Shown here piece after piece: positions 45,340-56,687 of a DNA stretch of 64,000 nt. Origin of the DNA: Schistocerca nitens. Its lineage: Eukaryota; Arthropoda; Insecta; Orthoptera; Acrididae. Location: assembly GCF_023898315.1 (NCBI RefSeq), contig NC_064621.1, forward strand, positions 15,746,501 through 15,810,500. The letters run 5' to 3'. How positions within the stretch are numbered: position 1 is the stretch's first letter; each line of letters begins with the position of its first letter. The notes beneath the pieces are model-generated. The model did not search any database. It had not been told where the DNA came from and saw nothing but the letters and a program-made list of their open reading frames with translations. The position numbers and the translations under genes are program-made.

Positions 45340-45640
45340 GTCGGCCTCGCTTCAACCTCTCAGGTGGAAACGGCAGCCGGCGGCGCTGCCGAAATCCCTG
45401 CCAGTAAACAGGCGGTCGGACGCTCGCCCTCTATTATTCACAGCCTGATTTATTCCGATCGGTTTTCACGGTCCGGGACAGCGCTTTCCACGCCGCAGAT
45501 CCCCGACACGGCCGGCCAGAGCGAGGGAAAGGGGTGGACCGACTGCCTCGCGACGTGAGACCTCCGCACGGTCGCAGGGGACTGTCAGGCGGCTGGCGCC
45601 ACCCGTAAAATACGCCGGGGGGTCCGTCGCTACGGCGCCC
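45340..45640. other. GC-rich island
   Basis: This CpG-rich block includes 'gcagccggcggcgctgcc' and an AT-rich core (ctattattcac, near 45431). The plus frame 45211-45558 runs through it without a recognisable domain. Confidence 0.35.
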
Positions 45641-45699
45641 ATTTATTAGTTGAAAACGGGACCCGTCACTTACGTAATCATCACTTCTTCCCGTGCGAT

Positions 45700-46150
45700 A
45701 AACTCGATTAAACTAAACTAATTAATAGATATGTGCAGATTGAAGCGACGAATGAAAACCTGTACCAAAGGCAGGATTCGAACCCGGACCTCCTGCTCAG
45801 TAGGCAGATTTGCTAACCACTACGCCACCCTGACACAACGGCTCTGCACAACTGCACGGATTACCGTAGCACGCCTCGCTCCTCAATCGAAATTCCCACT
45901 GAGGCCTCGGCCCACACGGCATGAACAGGAATTTGGATTGAGGAGGGAGGCGTGCTAAAGTAGTCCGTTAGGTTGACCAGAAGCACTGTGCCAGGGTGAC
46001 GCAGTGGTTAGCAAATCTGCCTACTGGGCAGGAGGTCCGGCTTCGAATCCTACCCGTGGTCACTTCAGTCTCCGTACATACATCATAAATGTTTGAGACT
46101 TGAGAACGTCTCTGGAAACACTTAGTTTAATTTGATTAAACTAATTAAAA
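45700..46150. mobile_element. Foldback element with divergent tRNA-like arms
   Basis: The left arm (about 45755-45900) and right arm (about 45925-46065) are imperfect complements. Each carries the same tRNA-like segment: left in antisense ('ggattcgaacccggacctcc'), right in sense ('gacgcagtggttagcaaatc', then 'cttcgaatcc'). AT-rich flanks ('aactaaactaattaa' and 'gattaaactaattaa') may be the outer termini. It could be read as two inverted SINE copies, but the shared spacer complementarity argues for one foldback unit. Confidence 0.65.
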
Positions 46151-46289
46151 GCATCACTACAAATTAAAATCACTCATTTAATGGAACACTGCCCGATTTC
46201 GCACACGACATCGCCAATGTTTGTTAGTGATATGAGAGTCGAGACGGAGGTACGCGTTCAAATCCTGGTGGTGCCCGGAAAGAGGAGGA

Positions 46290-46375
46290 TCTACACCTAC
46301 AGTCCTCAAGCTACGTTATGCTGTGTAGCGGAGGGTACTTTGCGTGCCAGTGTTCCTGTTCCAGTGGCAAGTGGT
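46290..46375. repeat. Possible LINE 3'-end fragment
   Basis: 'gtgtagcggagggtacttt' near 46323 resembles the 3' end of the CR1/Jockey-type LINEs at 58.4 and 60.0 kb ('tggcagagggttcat'). It is short and uncertain. Confidence 0.3.
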
Positions 46376-46397
46376 GGTGGGAAGGACTATTGTTTTA

Positions 46398-46726
46398 TAA
46401 ATGATAGAGCGCAGCAATCAGTCGTCCTTTTTTGCACGTTTTATTTGGCATATCCAGATTTCGGCTAGTGCCTATACATTATTAATCCACTATTCCTAAT
46501 CTCGATGCATGTCAGTTCTCTGTTGTTCGGGCGTCAGTCACAGTTCTTTAAATATTACTAATTAAACAGTAGTATTCGAAGAACTGTGACTGACGCCCGA
46601 AAAACAGAGAACTGACATGGATTGAGACTAGAAAATAGTGAATTGATAATGGCTAGGCACTAGCCGAAATCTGGATTTGCCAAGTAAAACCTGCAAAAAA
46701 GGACGACTGATTGCTACGCTCTACGA
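46398..46726. mobile_element. Foldback element
   Basis: The left arm (about 46398-46550) and right arm (about 46568-46726) are complements with indels, e.g. 'gaactgtgactgacgcccga' on the right versus its reverse complement on the left. The loop is about 20 bp and AT-rich. No coding capacity or tRNA-like sequence is present. Confidence 0.75.
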
Positions 46727-47379
46727 TGTATGAACCAGACCACAGTCGCTGATTGGACTCACGCTGCTAATGGAAGGTAACATGATGGAGACTATCGTTG
46801 GAAAGAATTCGTATGAGCTCTGGTCTCACTAATTTTGCCGAAATGTTCTTGTGGCAAAATACACGTCGCGGTAAGCAATGAGTTAGTTGATTCTTCTAGG
46901 AAAGTAGGTCTTCGGAAAGTGAACAATAAATCGCGCCACGATAGTCAACACTTCTCTTGTAACGTATGCCGCTGTAGTTGGATGAGCATTTCCGCGTCAC
47001 TTCCGCGCTTACTACACGAACCTTTGAATAAACGAGCTGCTCTACTTTGGCTCCTCTCCATTTCTTCTTTTGCCAGGTATTCAGCGTTAACCCCGTGTCT
47101 GTGTGTCACGGAGTAATGGCTTGTGAGACGGCTGCCCCTGATCCGTTTGTCGGACGTGTGCGTTAACTCCAGCTATACGTCGGTACTATTCGACAACACT
47201 GAGCTACCGGTAACCACTCCCATTCTCACATTCTTTAAAGGATCGAACTCTCATGTATAAAAAACAGCGTCGAGCGTCTGATCGCTTTACAAATGAGTTA
47301 ATGTGACAAAGAAGTGACTACTCTAATACCGTACTGTCAATCTCAAATACCGAATGAATACAGACTGGGTGTGATAAAA

Positions 47380-47560
47380 TCTTGTCAGGCGATCAGCCGA
47401 GTGTTGGCGTCGTCTTGTCGCACCGTTTCAATGATTTTCGTACCCACCATCTTCAAGCAATGTGTGAACTTCGCCTGAAGATGATGGGTACGAAAATCGT
47501 TGAAACATTGCGACAACACGACACCACCACTCGGCTGATCACCTGACAAGATATTGTCAC
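47380..47560. mobile_element. Foldback element
   Basis: Arms near 47383-47457 and 47478-47551 are complements (right arm 'gatgatgggtacgaaaatcg'; left arm its complement with mismatches), separated by about 20 bp. It can form a hairpin of about 70 bp. Confidence 0.75.
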
Positions 47561-47909
47561 TGGAACACGCCGAGAAAGCCTGCAATCATATATACAGATT
47601 GGGTAATTTGCAAGAGGCGGGTTATCTGGCTGAAGCCATATACACAGTTCATAACTTTAACATGCGATCAAAGTGCTAAACTTTCAGCGTAAGATTATAC
47701 TCCTAAAAAGTAGATTATGAGAGCATTTTAAATTTGGTCAATCGTTATACGAAATACTGAAATTCAGTTTTTATTTTTGCCTTTGGGAACCTTTAAATAG
47801 GTAGCTTGTAATACAGATGGATGTACTGAGATCGGATGTCACTCTTACCTTCTACTGTACCACCATTTGTCACCATCATCAGCAGCTACACACGTACGCA
47901 TGTGTTCCC

Positions 47910-47914
47910 CCCCT

Positions 47915-47947
<33 letters not shown>

Positions 47948-47948
47948 T
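47910..47948. repeat. (CT)n(CA)n microsatellite
   Basis: A C run, CT repeats and CA repeats lie in series within a short compositional frame. Confidence 0.9.
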
Positions 47949-48479
47949 GGACTCAGGGGCCAAAGCACTAGATTCTATTCCTAAACTGCTTTTGGCGAAT
48001 GTCAAGAGGCTTTCTACGAAAACAACGTGGCCGTTGTGCTTACCAATCTTTCTCTGTTCTCAGGTTGAGCTCTGACTCAATTGATCCCATACTGACTCTT
48101 TCAAAAACTTCTGGAAAATCTTTTGAAACGATTCCTTCCAAGAAGTGACTTTATATCGTAATGGGTGTTCCTTCCTTTTCTCTACACAGTCTCCACAGTC
48201 ATTTAAACTAAAATGTTTCCCTTGGGATACTCGAATGGGAAGCCTCCAAAATGTCTGCTCTAAGGCTTTCATTACATTATGCGCTACATGAATAAATGTG
48301 TGCGAAGCAGCACATTGACGTAACGAGCGACCGCCTCTTCACCCTCTGCTTGAAATCTCTGTTCATTAGAGAGCAGGACTGCAGGAGCATTCAGGTAACA
48401 CACCGTTCTCTACATCTGCATGTGGGGGAGAGCTGAAATGCAATCACTCCGTATTTTTATGTGAAAATTCTTAAAGCTT

Positions 48480-48990
48480 TTTAAATGAAGCAAACGTTAT
48501 TAACATTCTACACCTTTATTTACCATATCTACGGTAGTTATTTATTTCTCAGCATAGTCATTCAGGCGACGAACGTATTTTTCCCAACAAAAGACCGCTT
48601 TGTTGATACTGTCCCTGTAGAATGTTTGATTTTTTGGACAGAGCTACCTCATCTCACCTTTGCTTGCGCAGCATCACTATCATAGTGAAGTCCTTGAGGG
48701 TTCTGGAAATAGGTGATGCGGCCAGGTTGGAACATTATGGGGGATGACTGATGACGGTGAACTGAAGACGTAGAATTGTTACATACGTCGCAGCGTTTGT
48801 GTGCGGTCTGGCATTGTCATTGTCAAGGGGAAGGTTCTCCATGTGTGGGTGGCCAGACACACGACCACAGCACACTCTTTCTCACTCACTCATACAGTTA
48901 CATTGCACATCGCCATGTTACACTTTACAATTAGGAGCCCTCCAGTGGTAGATGGTTGCAACTTGCATTAGCGAAGCGGAAAGTTGACCG
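48480..48990 (-). mobile_element. mariner-like remnant
   Basis: The sequence around 48545-48700 ('ttcaggcgacgaacgtattt', 'ctgtccctgtagaatgtttg') and 48790-48840 matches, as I recall, the complement of a locust mariner transposase region. The terminal part near 48960-49010 ('agcgaagcggaaagttgac') also belongs to it. No continuous frame survives. Confidence 0.45.
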
Positions 48991-49179
48991 AGTAACATGC
49001 GTGACATGTACACTCTAAGATTAAAAAAGGGACGCACATGAGGGACTTACCCGAAAGGGAGGGAAATAGGTAGCTGTGGTGTACAATGAGTACAATTTCA
49101 GAAAAGTTTAATGATTTGTTCAAGAAAAAGGACTACCCAAATTGAAAAAGTCAATAACGCGTTGTTCCACGCATGGCCC

Positions 49180-49690
49180 TTACGGGAGAGGTTGCTCGGC
49201 TTGGCACTGATTGACAGACTTTTTGCACGTCCACCTGTGCCAGATTCTGTCCAACTGGCGAGTTAGGTCGTCAGAATCCCAAGACATTTGTAAGGCCCTG
49301 CCCATAATGCTCCAAACTTTCTCAGTCGGGGATAGATCCGGCGACCTTGCTGATGAAGGTTGGCAAGCACGAAGAGAAGAAGTAGAAACTCTCGCCATGT
49401 GAGGGCGGGCATTATCTTGCTGAAACACAAGCCCAGGATGACTTGCTATTAAGGAGAACAAAATGGGACGTAGAATATGCTCGACGAACCGTTGTCATGA
49501 CGGGTGCGGTAGATGACAGCCAAAGGAGTCCTGCTATGAAAAGAAACGGTATCCCACACCGACAGTCCTGGTTGTCGGGCCGTATGGCGGCCGACATTCA
49601 GGTTCGCATAACCGTGGCCGATGTTCTCGGGTGCCATGCGTCATAGAGCAACATTTGCATCTAATGATTTCCGTCCTATCCGGATAATTC
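49180..49690 (-). mobile_element. Tc1-like transposase fragment
   Basis: The minus-strand frame 49180-49461 reads 'GLVFQQDNARPHMARVS' (second catalytic D), 'ARSPDLSPTEKVWSIMGR' (catalytic E present) and 'WDSDDLTRQLDRIW'. The preceding part of the protein is in other frames up to about 49640. The N-terminal DNA-binding half is missing. Confidence 0.7.
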
Positions 49691-49699
49691 CTTCGTAGT

Positions 49700-51690
49700 G
49701 CGTTTTTTTTCTTTTTCTTTTTTTTAAAGAGCGTAATACCTCAACCGAGATTGAGAATAGAATAAAAAATTCAGTGCCATTTCTTTTCAGCACGCCACAG
49801 TACACAATCCGCTAACCACTGTCCAGCTCTATCTGCGTCTTGACCGACGGAAAAGTCAATGTCCACACGCCTGTGTACTATGTCTAAGATTTCGCATCTA
49901 ATTCCAATGAACCATGTACTAGCTATATGTTGGTGGCAGAATACTGGTCGAACATCCTTCTTCGAAAGGATGTTATCTGAATGTACTTAGCAGCGTCCAG
50001 GAAACGCTAAATTCTTGTGACAGGCAGGATATATGTCGGCTTAATGCATCGACTCATCAAGTACAAAACTCTATACATTTTAAATTCCTCAGGTTTAAAT
50101 TTCTTTAGCAACCACCAAATAAATTGTTAACCTTCATTATAATTTGATTTACGCACAATTTTAAGTAAAAACCTAGTTGGGAAAGCAAAGTGCTGAAATA
50201 ATTCTCCGAGTTCCCCAGTCGTACCTATGCTATGGAAAAACTTGTTTCATATTGTCTCTATATATATATCTTGTTTTATTCTTCATGTATCACTAAATTA
50301 CCATTTTTTGTGGACTGAAACGAGGTAATGAACTGAAGACATCAAAGGCACTTCGTTTGTAGTTACTTTCATCAAAACTTCAAAAAGCGTAATTTACGTC
50401 AATGTCTGACAGCGCAATTGGAACAGATAATCACTAGGCCATAGCAATCGTTTTAATCCGTCCAAAATAACACAGACTCAAAGGTGATTAATAATTATCT
50501 GTTAATTATCAGTTTTAATTTTTATTGCAAAACGCCAGAATACATCAATCGCAGGTCTCAAATTTTGTGCAATGGAATGAGCGAACCTTTATTAAAAAAT
50601 TTCAAAATAATGTATTAATAGTACAGGGTTTTTTATTTATTGCAAAATCGCTGTTGGGACTGCGAAGGTGGCTGGTCAGTTTTAGCAAAGCAGACGATTT
50701 AGGAGCGGTATTGGGAAGACTTTTTAGAAAGTCGCTGCAGCGGTTAGCAGTTTAGACTGGTGTCACAGTAGCATTTCCTCAACGAGTTGCGAATAAAAGC
50801 GAACTCATACATAATGTAATACTGTGATAAACAAAAACACCTATAGCCGTGCTTATGATTTCATTTTATTTTGTCGCTACCAGTTTCAACTTCCCAAAGA
50901 CCTCCTGCTAAAAGAATGGACATACAAAAGCTTAATGTAATATTTGTTGTTGCAGTCTAATGTCGCACTTGTCTTTGTAATGATTACTGGTTATATTAAA
51001 AATTTTTGAACAACTTCAGATCTGCACAGACAAGTAAAAGACATAGCAGATTCGATCTTATATACCTTACTTGAAACACTCACCACGATAAATGTAAAAA
51101 TGTCTACGATACCCATTGTAGATGCAGAAGAATCCGTCGGTTTTATGTGTTGTCCGCAACCTTGACAATTCAGTAACGAATAATCAATTCACAGTCAGCG
51201 AGTATGTTAGGAAGTGTCATTCTGTATTTGTAGTGCATAAAGATGATAAGTAACTTTGTTAAAACAAAACAGTTACGAAGTTAAAATAAAATTACTGTCA
51301 GTGTAAAAAAATTAAAAGTAGAATGGAGTATACTCACGCAGTTCACATTTTAATGTGTTTCTTTTGCGAGCATTCCACCAGAGAGCGTTCCCTTCTCGTA
51401 CCTGCGAATAGGTACAGAGTGCAGCGCACTTCCGCCGCTCGCCTGTCCTTGTCGTCGCCCACACGCCTTGCCTTTACAATTCCTGGCTTCGTAAACCACC
51501 CACATTAGTGACACATGAAAGCTGCTCACAGCACATAAATCTGGCAGCTTGATTTGCAACTAGAATGGGTGTCGTGTACAGTTTACATTTATGATAAGTG
51601 TGTGTTACAATAGGTACGTAAGATCAAACTAACAACATATCATAATTACAAAACCGACAATACTCTGAAATACAAAATATTAAATTAGTA
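49700..51690. other. Unassigned AT-rich stretch
   Basis: No gene, TIR or SINE is recognised. Confidence 0.35.
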
Positions 51691-51699
51691 ATCCGTGGT

Positions 51700-52400
51700 G
51701 GCGGATATAGAGGAGTTGAAGAAAACTATGGAAGCACCGCAAAATAAGCGTGCCTCAACATAAATGCAGATGCTACCCAAGCCTACAGGTTGTGTTCGAC
51801 CACGGACGGCTCCTCACCAACATGCTCTGTGAGTTACGTGTCAGCTGTGGTAAGAACAGTGCTGTGAGCTGTGGTGAGTACATTATGTCGGAGCTCAGTG
51901 ATTTCGAACGTGAGCAAATTGCTGGTGGTCGTACGGTGGTTGCTTCTGTAGCAAAGGTATCGGAAATTTATTACGCGTACAGGGAAAGCGGAAGAATATC
52001 TTGCTTTTTAAGTCACAATCTGGACGAAAGTCTGTGTCGAGTGATCGTGGCAGATGATCATTGAAGTGTATTTTGATGAAAAATAACAGGAAGACAGCTG
52101 CAAAATTCAGCGCGGAACTCAATGCCGCCCTCGCGAACCCTGTCAACACCGAAACGACATGAAGGGAACTCCAGAAAGGGGAACTGCACGGCGAGTTGGA
52201 TTTCCAAATCCATTCTTCAGTCATGCAAATACACTTAACGGGAAAGGGTTATACTGACGCCATAAAACCTGGACCATGGAGCAATGGATGAATGTCATTG
52301 TCGCATTGGTCTCATTTCGCACTGTTTACAATTACTGGCAGAGTTTTATGTCCAAAGAATGGCTCGGGCTCGGCGATTATTTGCGCAGCAATGTCAGCTA
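51700..52400 (+). mobile_element. Decayed Tc1-like transposon, family T1, 3'-truncated
   Basis: The transposase N-terminus 'MSELSDFEREQIAGGRTVVA' begins at 51885 and aligns with the copy at 19770 through 'MKNNRKTAAKF' and onward. A left terminal sequence 'gagttgaagaaaactatgg' lies near 51713. Similarity to the sister copy stops near 52395, before the catalytic glutamate region. Stops and frameshifts are present. Confidence 0.65.
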
Positions 52401-53249
52401 TTACAATGTTTTGTTTCTTTCTGACACATCGCGTTTTATGACACAATCATAACTCGTTTCGGCCTACAATGGTGATCTTAAGATGCTTTGGGCGGCATTT
52501 GGCGAGATCATTGTATACATGCAATGTTTTCTTGACAGCAATGAAGCAGAGTTGTAGAATGCTGTATCATCCCGTGTCTTTTGCGCCGTACAAAACACGG
52601 CGAGTTACGTGGAGATGGTACTGGAAAATATTGATATCTCTATTCTGGTCTGTTAGTGCTCATATCCGATACAGCAAATAGATATGTTTTTTTTTTTTCG
52701 CTGCTGTGTGATAATAATTTTCATTTCTTTCACTTTCACTACAGATCTGTTTAGGCTGAATTGTCACTATCGAGTGAACTGCCGGACAATGTGGGTGACA
52801 CTACTTTGGTAACATATCTTTATGTTATAGTAGAACATTGAACATGGATCGTTACTTACGTACATACAGCCTACGTGGATTGACATACATATAATATCTT
52901 TGGTAACTGCATTTTGACTGTCGTTCTACATTTGCTGGATTAAGGTAGTTATGACAGTAATTTGACAGCTTCACAGCTACGATGGAATGTGTTTACGAAG
53001 TATAAGCACTGTTATACAGATGAGATACACATTATTTTTTGCGCGTGTATTTATGGTTGCTTTACGTTCATAGTAGTTCGCGCTTCTGCCGACCGTAGAT
53101 GCCACTAATTTACAAGTGCTTCCTGGGTAGGAGTTTATTACTTGACCTGTGTGCTTTTGTTAACTATTTTCTATAATTTTTCGTAAATTGTGACATTCTC
53201 GAACGAATTGTATTGACTCACTGCCGTATGTTTCCAGGGTGTGTGTGTG

Positions 53250-54100
53250 TATGAGCGACGGTGTTAACGCTTGATTTTGGTGTACGCCATCTTTGGCTGT
53301 GCACTGTCCTTTGAATTTATTCGTCTTTATTCTGAATTTAAAAAACTGATGTTTAAGATCTGTCTATTCGTTCTATGTCTTGTCCTTGGTTTCTTATGTA
53401 CGTATAAATTTCAAGTTCCTCGAGAATGTTCATGGTAGGACCCTTCGCAATTTAATGAAGTAGCTGCAATGTATGTTCAGTTGTATCTACCGTGTGTCGA
53501 CTATGTTGTACGCAGAGAAAAAATTTTGATTGGTTGTATTCGCTATTCCGAATGTGTTCTTTAAACCGTGTGAGAGGTTTCTTCAGATCTGGCCTATGTA
53601 GATATTATTACAGTTGTTACATGTGATTATGTATATAGCACGGCTAGGTTAGATTGGTGGTCTAGTGTTACGTGATCGTAATTTCAGTTTCAGGTCGTTA
53701 GTGGTTCGAAAAGCTAGCTGTATATCTGTTAGGTCTGAATAATGTGTTAACTTGGTTCCAGATTGGACCCATATAAGCAGTTGCTATGTATTTTATTTTT
53801 TTATTGTTCGTATTTCCTTGTGTACTGTTTTGGAGTTGGGGGTCATGTAATTAGTGTATAATTTAGTGACAATATCAGTTTGCGTTATTTACTGAAGTGT
53901 GTCTGTCTATTTCTGAACTGTCTATGCTTCTAAGGTAGATTTTGCGGTCTCATATGCGACTCTGAAGTAAATGTCTACTGACATCTCTGATTTGTGAAAG
54001 TTACGATTGCTGATATTCAATTCAGGAAATACGGGAGTTTTTTAAAGGATTGCTTCCAAACATTATACAGAAATGCGAGTTCCGTAAGCATCTGTACTGA
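53250..54100 (-). pseudogene. Penelope-like retroelement 3' region with GIY-YIG endonuclease, decayed
   Basis: The minus-strand translation near 53645-53588 reads 'SRAIYIITCNNCNNIYIGQ', the core of a GIY-YIG nuclease (AIY in place of GIY, YIG intact, two paired cysteines between). A stop follows, then 'RNLSHGLKNT', corresponding to the conserved Arg/Lys-containing helix. Upstream residues 'GPIWNQVNTLFRP' near 53775 fit the linker after a reverse transcriptase. Downstream traces continue to about 53250. GIY-YIG fused after an RT is the hallmark of Penelope-like elements. No continuous frame and no RT catalytic box were found. Confidence 0.55.
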
Positions 54101-54589
54101 GGTAATTATTTTGGGAATTTAAGTCAGAATTTTATATGTGTTTAAATGATATTTACTCGTTAACGGTTCAGAGATTATTGCCTACTATGACATAGACGTT
54201 ATCTGTGACTTTGGAGTGTCGAAACAAAGAATCAGCAACAACTTAAAAACTAAATAAATAGTAATTTTTGGGCTGCTATTACAAGAATAAAACGCTAAGA
54301 ACCTCGAGCCCTCGACGATGCGCGCGATTAATAGAACCTGTGGCACTAATACAGCTGTAGCGGTTCGCGCCTGGCATGGGGGCAGGATTAATGTAGCAGC
54401 AGATGCACGAAAACCACAGTACATTGCAGGGTGAGTATGCAGAGAAGGACTAACAACCATTACCAATTTTCACGGTCACTGCTCGATTTTTTTGACACGG
54501 TGATTAAAACTTTGTGACTACCCCTCGTAGTACGTTAAAGTTTGGAGGATGGGACACTAACACGGGAGAGGGTGGCGACCAGATGATAG

Positions 54590-54960
54590 AAGTGTGGCGG
54601 TCGCGGCTCCGACTGTAGCGCTCCGTAATGAGAGGAACAAGTTTCCGTCCAGCCGGCGGCGCCATCTTCGGGATAGACAGCGGCCCGCATGCACAACACG
54701 CGCGCCGGCGCGATTGTAATGCAGGAGGGGCCGGGCGCAGCCAGTGATTTCTCAGCCCGCCGGACGCTATCGGAATCCGATCCAATCTGCTGCGCTGCGT
54801 TACCTGCAGCGAGCGCACGCCGACGCGCCGCTAATGTCTTCACCGCGGCGGACGCCCGGCACGGCCCACGGCTGCCGCCGGCTGCTGCCTCGAGGGCGGC
54901 ATCTGCCACCGCGGCACCTAGCGCGCGTGACTGTGCTCCAGCCAGAGGTTACGTGCCGTA
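54590..54960. other. GC-rich island
   Basis: This is the strongest CpG-rich island in the window (54640-54950), with TAAT cores ('gattgtaatgcagg', 'ccgctaatgtc'). Four overlapping Ala/Arg-rich frames are compositional. Candidate host regulatory or untranslated sequence. Confidence 0.4.
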
Positions 54961-55159
54961 GAACTCGTAATGCAGCGGAACAAGTAATTCCACATCTATA
55001 CTCCGGAAGCCAGAGTGATGTACATGGCTGACATTACTTCCCACTCGCCTGTTATTAGGCCTTCCTTCCTTTCCATTCCACGGAGCGAATGAGTGCTTAA
55101 ATGTCTCAATGAGTGCTATAATTAGTGTAAGCTTCGGGAGCTATAAGGAAGGATTCATA

Positions 55160-55569
55160 CACTGAAGAGCCAAAGAAACTGGTATACCTGCCTAATGTCG
55201 TGTAGGGCCCCCTAGAGCACGCAGAAGTGCCGCAACACGACGTGACATGGACTCCACTAATGTCTGAAGTAGTGCTGGAAGAAACTTACACCACGAATCC
55301 TGGCGGCTCTCCGAAAATCCGTAAGAGTACGACAGGGTGGAGATCTCTTCTGAACAGCTCGTTGCAAGGCATCCAGATATGCTCAATAATGTTCATGTTT
55401 GAGGCCTGTAACACCACGTTCAATTTCACTTAAATCTTGATAACCTGCCATTGTAGCAGCAGTAACCGTCTTATATAGGTGTTGCCGACCGCAACGCCAT
55501 ATTCTGACTGTTTAGATACCTCTGTATTTGAATACGCATACCTATATCAGTTTCTTTGGCTCTTCAGTG
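55160..55569 (-). mobile_element. 410-bp internally deleted Tc1 element
   Basis: Terminal repeats start cactgaagagccaaagaaac and end with its complement. TA duplications lie at 55158-55159 and 55570-55571. The left interior encodes, on the minus strand, a transposase C-terminal remnant ('ESMSRRVAALLRA' near 55250-55210), and the right interior encodes its N-terminus ('MAGYQDLSEI' near 55450). The middle was lost at a junction near 55395-55405. It is a MITE-like derivative needing a helper. Confidence 0.85.
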
Positions 55570-56687
55570 TAGTTTGTTTATACATTCCCCACTTGCAGCT
55601 CGTTCTTGAAACTTTGTGATCAGGTTTTCACGGGCTAGTTCGCCTCAGTCATCTAACTTCCCTACTTCACCTAAACTTAATGCCACAGTATTAGTAACCC
55701 ACGCGGTCTGAATGAAAAGAGCTTGCCCCAGTTAACGGGGGAGACGAATACTGAAAGGCCATCGGTAGCTCATGTTATTATTCTATCTAGTATCAGACCG
55801 TCGGAGGTCAGGGACCACGACCCTACTTGCAAGGAGCCACCGATTTGAACGGATACTGGCGGAAAGGTGGTAGAAATCGCGACACAAGTAAAACACCTAG
55901 AGATATATTCTGAAATTAGCACAGAACGACGTAGAGCCTCCAATGACATAGACACATTCACAGAACGACATATAGAAATAGCATTCAGCTGTAACTACGC
56001 AAGTTTAACTCAGAACATTTTGGAGAGAGAATACTGAATCACGAGAACAAGGTTTCGCCAGTAAATAAAGGGTACGGGAGGGGGGCGGGGGGGGGGGGGG
56101 GAGGGGCGTTGCCAGACTTACCGCATGAAACGAAACGGCGGTCAAATTCGAGAATCATTACTAGACTGTGCCCGAAGTAAAAGACCGTTAATCTTTACCG
56201 TAGCATGGCGGAGCGTACCTACAGACAAGAGGCTGTCGCGGGCCAGACTGTATCTGGTGGACCTTCAAGAAGACTTTGCAGAATGTGCTGCCGGAGCAGC
56301 GGTACTCACGGGTTTTATCAGCTCGTGGCCACCTCACACTAGTGTGCATACGGCTGAGAAAAGTAGTTCTACTATCAACTTTCTGGCTGATCAGTCGGCT
56401 AGCTGTCGCTTGCTGGACCCTAGAACTGGCCGCTTTCATTTTATAGCAGACGTTTCGTAACCTGGCATAGTCTCGGCCACTGGAACAGTTACTTTTTCTA
56501 TGTTCGTACGCACCTGAAGCCCAAGAAGGCACTCCATTTAAGCCTAAATCTTTTTAACGGACGCCGCCATATTGAACAATTTATTAACGCCTCTCAACTT
56601 GACGCCAGCCGAAATCTGTTTACAGATTTCGGTTCCTCTGTATCTAGGGAATTATTATTACTAGTTTTTTTTTCGTTTCTGTAACTA

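Noticed and set aside
45757-46060. Pair of real tRNA genes
   Set aside because: The two tRNA-like segments are inverted copies within a foldback, with mismatches in stems and SINE-type flanks.
54504-55031. Ala/Arg-rich proteins in the 54.7 kb GC island
   Set aside because: At least four frames on both strands are open together, which reflects GC content, and none shows a domain.
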